From the NCBI GenBank assembly GCA_023252055.1, contig JAHEXP010000010.1:1-39607 (forward strand): a stretch of 39,607 nucleotides of DNA. The letters are read 5' to 3'. This document shows, piece by piece, positions 8,450 through 15,565 of the stretch (positions are counted from its first letter, which is position 1; each line of letters starts with the position of its first letter). The stretch comes from Coriobacteriia bacterium. Its GTDB lineage: Bacteria > Actinomycetota > Coriobacteriia > Anaerosomatales > PALSA-660. A program made the position numbers and the translations under genes. The notes under the pieces were generated by a model. That model was not told where the DNA came from and made no database searches. It saw only the letters and a program-made list of their open reading frames with translations.

Positions 8450-9411
8450 GCGAGCCCTCCCTCGGTGGCGGCGCCGTACTCGGCGACGAGGCGGGCCATG
8501 AGTTCGCGGACGGTGGGGATGTCGTGAACCCGGGCTACTCCGCCTCCGGTGAAGACGAGGCCGTCCTCGACGTCTCCCAGTTGCGACTTGACCAGCTTGT
8601 CCATGATGCAGAACTGCTTGCCACACTTCTTCAGACACACGATGCAGCGCTCGATGCGCGGTTCGACGCCGGCGGCGAGCCGCTCGGTGAGCGGGCTGCG
8701 CAGTGAGCGGCCGGGCAGCCCGACGGGGCTGTCGACGAGCACGATGTCCTCGTCGGTGGCGTCCAGGTACATCTGCTTGAACGCGTCGGACGCGGATGAC
8801 TCAACGGTTGCGGCGAACCGGGTGCCCATCTGGACGCCGGCGGCCCCCGAGGCGAGCACTCCCGCGATGTCCGAGCCGCTGATGATGTTGCCCGCGGCGA
8901 TCACGGGGATGGAAACTGCCTCGAGGATCGAGGGCAACAGTTCCCGCACCGGAAGGTCGGTGCCGAGATGTCCGCCGGCGTCGTTGCCTTCGACGACCAC
9001 AGCCGCCGCGCCGAACTTCTCGGACAGCTTCGCGACGCGGGCCGAGCCGACGATCGGAACCATCGGAATGCCGGCCTCGCGCGTCCAGTCGAACACGTCG
9101 CGCGAGAAGCCGGCGCCAGCGATGACGAGGTCGATCTTCTCGTCGATGGCCGCCTTGACCAGCTCGGCGAAGTTGCGGACCGCCACCATGATGTTCACGC
9201 CCAACACCCCGCCCGCCGCCTCGGCGCGCGCGGCACGGATCTCCGCGCGCAGCTCGTCGGGGGTGAGGCCGGAACCGGCGATGATGCCGATCCCGCCCTC
9301 ACGTGCGACAGCGCCGGCCAGCGGCGCGAGAGAAACCCGCACCGCCATCCCGCCCTGGATTATGGGCAGCCGCGATGTTACGCGGCCGATCGTGAGAGAC
9401 GGCATATCCAC
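8446..9411 (-). CDS. FabK-like / nitronate monooxygenase-family flavoprotein with Cys cluster
   Basis: TIM-barrel FMN enzyme of the FabK/nitronate monooxygenase superfamily, 321 residues. Visible are the N-terminal PIIQGGM, the glycine-rich flavin-contact segments GVNIMV and VIAAGNI, and EGNDAGGHLG with the conserved His148. Unlike the second copy (11457-12404), it carries four cysteines at 256, 259, 263 and 268 in RCIVCLKKCGKQFCI (C-x2-C-x3-C-x4-C), which could bind a metal or Fe-S centre. A GTG at 9411 has AAGGA 6 bases upstream; an ATG two codons later is possible. It lies between acpP and fabF, which suggests a lipid role, but substrate and reaction are unproven: enoyl-ACP reduction, another acyl-ACP redox step or nitronate oxidation all remain open. 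Confidence 0.85.
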   Translation of the reverse strand: MDMPSLTIGRVTSRLPIIQGGMAVRVSLAPLAGAVAREGGIGIIAGSGLTPDELRAEIRAARAEAAGGVLGVNIMVAVRNFAELVKAAIDEKIDLVIAGAGFSRDVFDWTREAGIPMVPIVGSARVAKLSEKFGAAAVVVEGNDAGGHLGTDLPVRELLPSILEAVSIPVIAAGNIISGSDIAGVLASGAAGVQMGTRFAATVESSASDAFKQMYLDATDEDIVLVDSPVGLPGRSLRSPLTERLAAGVEPRIERCIVCLKKCGKQFCIMDKLVKSQLGDVEDGLVFTGGGVARVHDIPTVRELMARLVAEYGAATEGGLA

Positions 9412-9446
9412 CGTTCGTCCTTACGCTCGCTGCCGGGGCCGTATGC

Positions 9447-9471
9447 GTGCGACGCCGCGTGGGCGCCGCAC
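9447..9471 (-). terminator. Hairpin after acpP (possible partial terminator or mRNA-end stabiliser)
   Basis: A 10-bp stem with a 5-base loop lies between the acpP stop and the next gene. One position pairs as G-U only in the minus-strand transcript; on the plus strand it is an A-C mismatch. No U-run follows. It could reduce read-through from the probably abundant acpP message or protect its 3' end. Confidence 0.4.
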
Positions 9472-9482
9472 CGCGCATGCGG

Positions 9483-9722
9483 CTATGCGTTCTCCGCGAT
9501 GAAGTCGACGGCGTCGCCGACGGTCTTGATCTTCTCGGCCTGCTCGTCGGGGATCGAGACGCCGAACTCCTCTTCGAGGGCCATCACGAGCTCGACGATG
9601 TCGAGCGAGTCCGCGCCGAGGTCGTCGACGAACGAGGCCTCTTCGGCAACATCGTCCTCATCGGCACCCAGCTGGTCGACGATAACGACTTTGATCTTCT
9701 CGAACAGTTCGTCACGGTCCAT
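9483..9722 (-). CDS. acpP: Acyl carrier protein
   Basis: Carries growing acyl chains on a 4'-phosphopantetheine arm. The acidic 79-residue protein starts [18 protein letters not shown] and has the attachment serine in [19 protein letters not shown] (Ser39, DSL motif). The ATG at 9722 gives the family length; an in-frame upstream ATG near 9779 would add an uncharacteristic Arg/Gly-rich tail and is rejected. Ribosome-binding sequence is weak: the AAGGA lies 13 bases upstream. The gap to fabG has a short GC hairpin (GCCGGG/CCCGGC) but no clear promoter. Confidence 0.97.
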   Translation of the reverse strand: MDRDELFEKIKVVIVDQLGADEDDVAEEASFVDDLGADSLDIVELVMALEEEFGVSIPDEQAEKIKTVGDAVDFIAENA

Positions 9723-9784
9723 GGTTGCTTCGTAGTCCTTCCGTCTCGCGCCGGGCCCTTGCCGCCCGGCTGCCGTCATGCAGT

Positions 9785-10534
9785 CTAGGCGAACGTCATG
9801 CCTCCGTCGACGGCCAGAACTTGGCCGGTGACGTACGATCCCTCATCACTCGCGAGGAATGCCACAGCTGCGGCGACATCCTCCCCGCTTCCGAACCTTC
9901 CGAGCGCTACGCCGGACGCGATCGCTTCGCGCTGGGCGTCGGTCAACTTGGCCGTCATGTCGGTTTCGATGAACCCGGGGGCGACGGCGTTGCAGCGCAC
10001 GTTGCGTGAGGCCAGCTCGCGCGCGACGCTGCGGGTGAGGCCGATGACGCCCGCCTTGGCGGCGGCGTAGTTGGCCTGCCCGGCATTTCCAGCGATGCCC
10101 ACGACCGACGAGATGTTCACGATCGATCCCGTGCGCGCCTTCATCATCACCTTGGCCGCAGCCCTTGTCATCGAGAAGACGCCGGTGAGGTTGGTGGTGA
10201 GGACCGCGTCCCAGTCCTCGTCGGACATGCGGACGAGCAGGCCGTCGCGGGTGATCCCTGCGTTGTTCACGAGTATGTCGAGCGTGCCGTACGCATCGAT
10301 CGTGGACTGGACGAGGCCGGTGCAAGCAGCGGGGTCCGTGACGTCGGCCTGCACGGCGATGGCCCGCCCTCCGCCGGCTACGATGGCATCGACCACGGAC
10401 ACGGCCGCATCTCGCGATCCCGCGTAGTTCACCACGACCGCTGCACCCTCGGAGGCAAGGCGCAGCGCGATCGCCGCTCCGATGCCGCGTGACGCGCCCG
10501 TGACGAGCGCCACCTTCTCATCGAAGCGCGCCAT
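9785..10534 (-). CDS. fabG: 3-oxoacyl-ACP reductase
   Basis: NADPH-dependent short-chain dehydrogenase that reduces 3-oxoacyl-ACP in each elongation cycle. The 249 residues show the cofactor motif TGASRGIG (12-19), NNAG (90-93), Asn115, and the catalytic Ser143, Tyr156 and Lys160 in [21 protein letters not shown]-type context. The C-terminal [12 protein letters not shown] is the FabG hallmark. The ATG follows the fabD stop by a single base, so the two are co-translated. Family and operon context agree. Confidence 0.97.
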   Translation of the reverse strand: MARFDEKVALVTGASRGIGAAIALRLASEGAAVVVNYAGSRDAAVSVVDAIVAGGGRAIAVQADVTDPAACTGLVQSTIDAYGTLDILVNNAGITRDGLLVRMSDEDWDAVLTTNLTGVFSMTRAAAKVMMKARTGSIVNISSVVGIAGNAGQANYAAAKAGVIGLTRSVARELASRNVRCNAVAPGFIETDMTAKLTDAQREAIASGVALGRFGSGEDVAAAVAFLASDEGSYVTGQVLAVDGGMTFA

Positions 10535-10535
10535 G

Positions 10536-11450
10536 TCAGACGCTCCCTTCTGCGAGGACGGCGGAGATGCCGTCCTGTTCGGCCGCGAAGGCCGAAAGGC
10601 CCTCGACGCGTTTGGTCAGCCCGGTGAGGACGGAACCGGGCCCGCACTCCAAGAGTGTGTCGCAGCCATGTGAAAGTAGGGCGGTCATAGTCGGGGTCCA
10701 CCGAACCGGCGACACGATCTGCGCAACGAGACGTTCGCGCAGCACCGACCCATCGGTCGAGGGGCAGGCGGCAGTGTTGGAATAGACAGGCAGCGCGGCG
10801 TCGGCGAATTCCGCGCCGGCGAGCAGCGCGGCGAAGGCATCCGCGGCGGGCGCCATGAGCGGCGTGTGGAACGGGCCCGCCACCTGCAGCGGCACGACGC
10901 GGCGCGCTCCGGCCGCCTGCAGCGCCTCGCTCGCCTCGGCAACACCCTCCAGCGTGCCGGAGATGACGACCTGACCGGGAGCGTTGTCGTTTGCGACCCA
11001 GACCCCCTCGATGGGGTCCGTGACCGCCAGGATCGCATCGCTGTCCAGACCGAGGACTGCCGACATCGCGCCGGGAGTCGCCGCGGCGCACTCGGCCATC
11101 AGCTTCGAACGCTGCACGACGAGTTCCAGGCCCGCCTCGACCGAGAAGACGCCGGCAACGGCGAGCGCTGCAAGTTCGCCGAGGCTGTGGCCCGCCACCG
11201 CCCGGGCCGGAACGCCGGCCTTCAGGGCCGCGCTCCCCCACGCCCAGTCCGCGAGGTACAGCAGGGGCTGGGCCGCGCGCGTGTCGGCCAACTGTTCGGG
11301 CGTGCCCATCGCCGCCACCGCGCGCAAGTCGATGTCGGACAGCGCCTCAGCGGCGTCGAGAAGGCGTGAGAGCGCGGATGAGTCCGGCAATGCGTCGAGC
11401 ATGCCGTGACGCTGCGACCCTTGCCCCGGGAAGACGAGAGCGATTCCCAT
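10536..11450 (-). CDS. fabD: Malonyl-CoA:ACP transacylase
   Basis: Transfers malonyl groups from CoA to ACP, supplying FabH and FabF. The 304 residues begin MGIALVFPGQGSQ, contain the nucleophile in AVAGHSLGE (Ser89), the partner histidine in GPFHTPLMAP (His195), and end with ECGPGSVLTGL. Length and motif order are normal. It lies 6 bases after the fabK stop and 1 base before fabG, in the order fabH-fabK-fabD-fabG familiar from Gram-positive fab operons. Confidence 0.97.
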   Translation of the reverse strand: MGIALVFPGQGSQRHGMLDALPDSSALSRLLDAAEALSDIDLRAVAAMGTPEQLADTRAAQPLLYLADWAWGSAALKAGVPARAVAGHSLGELAALAVAGVFSVEAGLELVVQRSKLMAECAAATPGAMSAVLGLDSDAILAVTDPIEGVWVANDNAPGQVVISGTLEGVAEASEALQAAGARRVVPLQVAGPFHTPLMAPAADAFAALLAGAEFADAALPVYSNTAACPSTDGSVLRERLVAQIVSPVRWTPTMTALLSHGCDTLLECGPGSVLTGLTKRVEGLSAFAAEQDGISAVLAEGSV

Positions 11451-11456
11451 CGCCCG

Positions 11457-12404
11457 CTACAACCCCACGCGCGCCGGGAGCCCGCTCAGGACCGACTCGG
11501 TCTCGGCGAGCAGCTCGGCGATGATCGCTGCGGCGGGCTGGATCTCGGTCACCATGGCGGCGCACTGGCCGGCCATGAGTGAGCCCATGTCACAGTCACC
11601 CATGCGCATCGCCAGGGCCAGCTTGCCGGCCCCGAGCGCCTCGAGCTCCTCGGGCTTGTTGGCACGATCCAGTTCGTCGAGCTGTTTGGCGAGCTTGTTC
11701 TTGAGTGCGCGCACCGGATGGCCGGTGGAGTATCCCGTGACCATCGTGTCGCGGTCCTTGGCGCGCAGCAGGCGCTGCTTCACATCCGGGTGGATGGTGC
11801 ATTCGTCGGCGCACATGAAGCGCGTGCCGAGCTGAACGCCCTCGGCGCCGAGGGCGAACGCGGCGGCCATTCCGCGACCGTCCGCGATGCCGCCTGCAGC
11901 GATCACCGGCACGGACACGGCATCCACGAGCTGCGGGACGAGGACCATGGTGGTGAGCTCTCCGATGTGGCCGCCCGCCTCCATGCCTTCACCGATGATC
12001 GCGTCCGCCCCGCCTTGAGCCAAGCGGCGTGCGAGTGCGGTGGACGGCGCGATCGGGATGACCTTGATCCCCTTGTCCTGCAGCGCCGTCATGTACTTGC
12101 CGGGGTTGCCGGCACCGGTGGTGACCACGCAGACCCCTTCGTCCAAGACCATCTGGACGAGCTCGTCGATGTGCGGGGTGAGCAGCATCAAGTTGACGCC
12201 GAAGGGACGATCCGTGGCGGACTTCGCACTGCGGATCTGCTCGCGCAGAAGGTCCGTGGGCATCTGGCCGGCGCCGATGATCCCGAGTCCGCCGGCGTTG
12301 CTGACCGCGGCAGCGAGCTCCCATGTGGCGGTCCACGCCATGCCACCCTGGATGATCGGGTGTTCGATGCCGAGTAGGCGTGTCAGTCGCGTCGTGAGCG
12401 CCAT
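11457..12404 (-). CDS. fabK: Enoyl-ACP reductase II (FMN)
   Basis: NAD(P)H- and FMN-dependent reductase for the last step of each fatty acid elongation cycle; it replaces FabI in many Gram-positive bacteria. The 315 residues show HPIIQGGMAW at the N-terminus, GVNLMLLTP, EGMEAGGHIGE with the conserved His146, and PVIAAGGIADGRGM. Its location between fabH and fabD is the classical fabK position, so this copy, rather than the Cys-cluster paralogue at 8446-9411, is the best candidate for the essential reductase. The ATG at 12404 lies 8 bases after the fabH stop. Confidence 0.93.
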   Translation of the reverse strand: MALTTRLTRLLGIEHPIIQGGMAWTATWELAAAVSNAGGLGIIGAGQMPTDLLREQIRSAKSATDRPFGVNLMLLTPHIDELVQMVLDEGVCVVTTGAGNPGKYMTALQDKGIKVIPIAPSTALARRLAQGGADAIIGEGMEAGGHIGELTTMVLVPQLVDAVSVPVIAAGGIADGRGMAAAFALGAEGVQLGTRFMCADECTIHPDVKQRLLRAKDRDTMVTGYSTGHPVRALKNKLAKQLDELDRANKPEELEALGAGKLALAMRMGDCDMGSLMAGQCAAMVTEIQPAAAIIAELLAETESVLSGLPARVGL

Positions 12405-12412
12405 AAGGGTTC

Positions 12413-13399
12413 TCAGTCCTCCTTGGTCCAGCGGACGATCGCTGCGCCGTACGTGAGGCCCGCGCCGAAGCCGACGAAGGCGAGTACGTCGCCGCGGTGC
12501 AGTTCGCCGGACTGGTACAGCGAGTCCAGGGCCAGCGGGATGGAAGCGGTGGAGGTGTTGCCGGTGTTGGCGATCGCGCTCACGACGTTCTCGTGCGGGA
12601 TGCCGAGGCTCTCCCCCACGGTATCGGTGATGCGCTGATTCGCCTGGTGCGGCACCAGCCAGTCGACGTCCTTGAGTTCGAGACCGGACTCCGCCAGCGC
12701 CTGCTTCGTGACACGGGGGATCGCACGGATGGCGAACTTGTAGACCTCGTTGCCGTTCATATGGATGTACTGCTCGCCGGCGGCGAGAAGTTCGGGGGTC
12801 AGGCGCTTGGCCGTGCCGCCGGCCGGAACGGTGAGCAGGTCCGCGCCGGTGCCGTCCGCGCCGAGGTGCACCGAAAGGATGCCGGGCTCCTCGGAGGCTG
12901 CCAGCACGACTGCGCCGGCCCCGTCACCGAACAGGATGCACGTGGTGCGGTCGGTGAAGTCCACCAAACGTGAGAGCACTTCGGCGCCAACGACCACGAC
13001 GGTCTTCAGCCGGCCCGCTTCGATCATGGCGGCAGCCATCTCGATCGCGTAGATGAACCCGGTACACGCGGCGTTGATGTCGAACGCGGGGCACGTGAGG
13101 CCCATCTTCGCCTGCGCGAGGCATGCGGTGGATGGGAAGCTCATGTCGGGGCTGGAGGTCGCGACGATCAGCATGTCGACGTCGCCGGGCTCGATCCCCG
13201 CGCGCTGGATGGCGAGCGCCCCGGCGCGCGCGGCGAGGTCGGAGGTCGCGTCGCCCTCGTCCGCGATCCGGCGCTCGCTGATGCCGGTCCGCGTACGGAT
13301 CCACTCGTCGTTGGTGTCGACCATACGCTCCAGGTCGGCATTCGTGAGGCGGCGCTCGGGAAGCCACGAGGCGACCGCCGTGATCGCTGCGTACGTCAT
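12413..13399 (-). CDS. fabH: 3-oxoacyl-ACP synthase III
   Basis: Initiates fatty acid synthesis by condensing acyl-CoA with malonyl-ACP. From the ATG at 13399 the protein has 328 residues starting MTYAAITAVASWLPE. It carries the triad Cys112 (NAACTGFIYA), His250 (VPHQANQRI) and Asn280 (NTGNTSTAS), near the E. coli spacing. An earlier in-frame ATG at 13465 overlaps the plsX stop as ATGA but would add 22 atypical residues and has no visible ribosome-binding site. The later ATG has only a weak GAGAAG. Position after plsX is the common plsX-fabH arrangement. Confidence 0.96.
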   Translation of the reverse strand: MTYAAITAVASWLPERRLTNADLERMVDTNDEWIRTRTGISERRIADEGDATSDLAARAGALAIQRAGIEPGDVDMLIVATSSPDMSFPSTACLAQAKMGLTCPAFDINAACTGFIYAIEMAAAMIEAGRLKTVVVVGAEVLSRLVDFTDRTTCILFGDGAGAVVLAASEEPGILSVHLGADGTGADLLTVPAGGTAKRLTPELLAAGEQYIHMNGNEVYKFAIRAIPRVTKQALAESGLELKDVDWLVPHQANQRITDTVGESLGIPHENVVSAIANTGNTSTASIPLALDSLYQSGELHRGDVLAFVGFGAGLTYGAAIVRWTKED

Positions 13400-13461
13400 T
13401 CGTTCACTTCTCGCATCGGGAGGGTTTACAGGTTCGAGGAATGGTACACGACGACGCCGAC

Positions 13462-14466
13462 TCATGCACCCATCGAGCCGAGCGAGTCGGTCACGCGCTG
13501 GACGAGCCCGCCGCGCACCGCGACCGCTCCGACACGCAGCGCCGACGTCACCGCGCGGGCACCTGAGGAGCCATGACCGATCAGCGCGAGTCCCTGAACG
13601 CCGAGCAGCGGGGCTGCCCCGTGGACGTCGGGATCGAGCTTGTCGCGCAGGCCGTCGAGCGACGGGCGCAAGACAGCAGCAGCGACCTTGCTGGCCACGG
13701 ACGCCGTGAGGGCGCGCTTGAATTCGCCCAAGAGCTGGCGGCTCATGCCTTCCATCAGCTTGAGGGCCACGTTCCCGGTGAAGCCGTCGGTGACGACGAC
13801 GTCGGCGCCCCCCGCGGGCAGCTCGCGGCCCTCGATGTTACCGATGAAGCCCGGAACGCGCGCCGCCATCTGCACGTACGCCTCCTGTGCAAGGATCGAG
13901 CCCTTGGAGGCCTCCTCCCCGATGTTGAGAAGCGCAACTCGCGGCGACTCGACACCGAGCGCGGTGCGCGCATACGCCGCGCCCATGACCGCGAACTGCA
14001 CCAGGTGCTCCGGCTTGCAGTCGGCGTTGGCGCCAACGTCGAGCAGCACGCACGGCGCTCCGGTCGTGGGGATCACGGTGGCGATGGCCGGGCGCAGGAC
14101 TCCTGGGATGCGGCCCATGACGAGAGTGGCCGCAGTCATGGTGGCGCCGGTGCTCCCCAGCGAGAAGAAACCCTGCGCCTCACCGTCTTTGACGAGGCGG
14201 CATCCCACGACGATCGACGAGTCCTTCTTGGAGCGGACCGCAGCCGCGGCGTGCTCCTCCATCCCGATCACCTCGGTGGCGATGACCGCCTCGACCCGCT
14301 CGTGCGCCTCGGTGAAGGGACGCACGACCTCTTCCGGGCCGACGAGGAGCACCCGCAGCGCGGGGTCGGCCACAACGGCATGGGCGACGCCCTCGAGAAC
14401 GACATCGGGAGCGTGGTCTCCGCCCATGGCGTCGACGGCGATAGTGACGACCGTTGATGAGGTCAC
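13462..14466 (-). CDS. plsX: Phosphate acyltransferase PlsX
   Basis: Peripheral membrane enzyme that converts acyl-ACP to acyl-phosphate, the donor for PlsY in phospholipid synthesis. The 334 residues show VTIAVDAMGGDHAP, the glycine-rich FFSLGSTGATMTAA, GVLRPAIATVIPT, and LLDVGANADCKPEHL, all family hallmarks. The start is GTG at 14466 with GGAG 6 bases upstream. If the FakA/DegV pair at 22281-24768 makes acyl-phosphate from external fatty acids, PlsX would link that pool with ACP (established for FakAB systems; applied here by inference). Confidence 0.96.
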   Translation of the reverse strand: MTSSTVVTIAVDAMGGDHAPDVVLEGVAHAVVADPALRVLLVGPEEVVRPFTEAHERVEAVIATEVIGMEEHAAAAVRSKKDSSIVVGCRLVKDGEAQGFFSLGSTGATMTAATLVMGRIPGVLRPAIATVIPTTGAPCVLLDVGANADCKPEHLVQFAVMGAAYARTALGVESPRVALLNIGEEASKGSILAQEAYVQMAARVPGFIGNIEGRELPAGGADVVVTDGFTGNVALKLMEGMSRQLLGEFKRALTASVASKVAAAVLRPSLDGLRDKLDPDVHGAAPLLGVQGLALIGHGSSGARAVTSALRVGAVAVRGGLVQRVTDSLGSMGA

Positions 14467-14475
14467 GTGGGCTCC

Positions 14476-15558
14476 TCAGCCTTGAGTGGGTGGAATGGGG
14501 ATGTCACATGCGGCGAGCAGGTCGTCGACCGCGACGTTGTCCGCGAACATCCGGCGCATTCTATCAGCCTTGCCCGGGCCATGGAGGCGGACGTGCCCGA
14601 AGAGCGTGTCGAGCTGCTCGACAGCCGACAGCGTGTCGGTATCGACCACCAGCGTGCAGACTCCGAGTTCGTCGGCGCGCGCTGCGACAGCGGGGCTCGG
14701 AGCCATGTTGCCGGTGAGGATGAGCGCTACCGTGGACGTTTCGAGCGCGGCCATCTGAACGTCGGCGCGGTCGCCGCCGGTGACCACGGCCTTGCGCGCC
14801 TTGCGCCGGAAGAACCGCAAGGCCTTTTCCTGGCCCATCGCGCCGACCATGAACGACTCGACCGGCGTGTCGATACCCGCGCCGCCGCACAGCACGTTGC
14901 CTCCGAGGGCGTCGGCGATCTCACGGACGGTGACGGAGGACAGGAGTGGATCGTGCGGGAGTGCGCCGAAACAGCGGATGTTGCGGCCCGCGAGGAAGGG
15001 TACGTAGCGGCCGAGCACGAGAGAGCGATCGGCGTCCGCGACCCGGTTGTAGAGCACGCCGGCAAGGCGCTCGCCGAGAACGCTCGACGCCCGGACGACA
15101 CGGTCCGGCGGCTCGTGGACATCGGCGGTCTCGATGAGCACCACGCGCCCCCCGAGAAGTTCGAGCAGATCGGCGGTGCAGAGGCCTGCCGCCGCACCCT
15201 GCTCGAGGTCGGACGGACACTCCACGACCACCACATCGCGTCCCTCGGAAACGCGCGCGAACGCGACTGTCACCTCGGTGCGCCCAGGGACTGCGTGCCC
15301 TGCGAGCAGGTCCTCGACGAAAGCGCGGGTGCGTACCACCGGGCATACGGCGTCTTCGGGGGCCGGAGACTGTAGGTGGCGGTTGATGAACGTGGCGTCG
15401 CGGTCGCTCACCACGCCGTCGGTATCGCGCGGCATGCCACCGTAGGGTTTGAAGTACCCGACGTTCAGGCCGCGCGCCGCCAGTGTGTCCACGAACGCGG
15501 AGCACACGCCGGTCTTGCCGCTGTAGCGACGCGTCGACGCCACGAGGATCGTCTGCAT
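14476..15558 (-). CDS. BioD-like P-loop ATPase with DRTGG domain (phosphotransacetylase N-domain-like)
   Basis: A 360-residue protein resembling the N-terminal regulatory half of long phosphotransacetylases. It starts MQTILVASTRRYSGKTGVCS, a P-loop of the dethiobiotin-synthetase type, followed by FKPYGG. A DRTGG-type domain occupies roughly 215-340, with the conserved-looking segment AVVTGGDRADVQMAAL. No phosphate acetyltransferase catalytic domain follows. It lies 7 bases downstream of an ADP-forming acyl-CoA synthetase and 9 bases upstream of plsX. A sensor or regulator of acyl-CoA/acetate metabolism is likely but not shown. The frame is open for a further 47 codons upstream into the neighbouring gene; the ATG at 15558 gives the domain a proper beginning. 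Confidence 0.8.
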   Translation of the reverse strand: MQTILVASTRRYSGKTGVCSAFVDTLAARGLNVGYFKPYGGMPRDTDGVVSDRDATFINRHLQSPAPEDAVCPVVRTRAFVEDLLAGHAVPGRTEVTVAFARVSEGRDVVVVECPSDLEQGAAAGLCTADLLELLGGRVVLIETADVHEPPDRVVRASSVLGERLAGVLYNRVADADRSLVLGRYVPFLAGRNIRCFGALPHDPLLSSVTVREIADALGGNVLCGGAGIDTPVESFMVGAMGQEKALRFFRRKARKAVVTGGDRADVQMAALETSTVALILTGNMAPSPAVAARADELGVCTLVVDTDTLSAVEQLDTLFGHVRLHGPGKADRMRRMFADNVAVDDLLAACDIPIPPTQG

Positions 15559-15565
15559 GTCTGTA

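Noticed and set aside
10429-11241. A 270-codon minus-strand frame overlapping fabD
   Set aside because: It is an out-of-frame reading of fabD and fabG; its sequence is Arg/Gly-rich and lacks any motif.
13400-13461. A possible promoter (TACCAT) between plsX and fabH
   Set aside because: The match is weak (four of six) with no -35, and the short gap is compatible with plain operon read-through.
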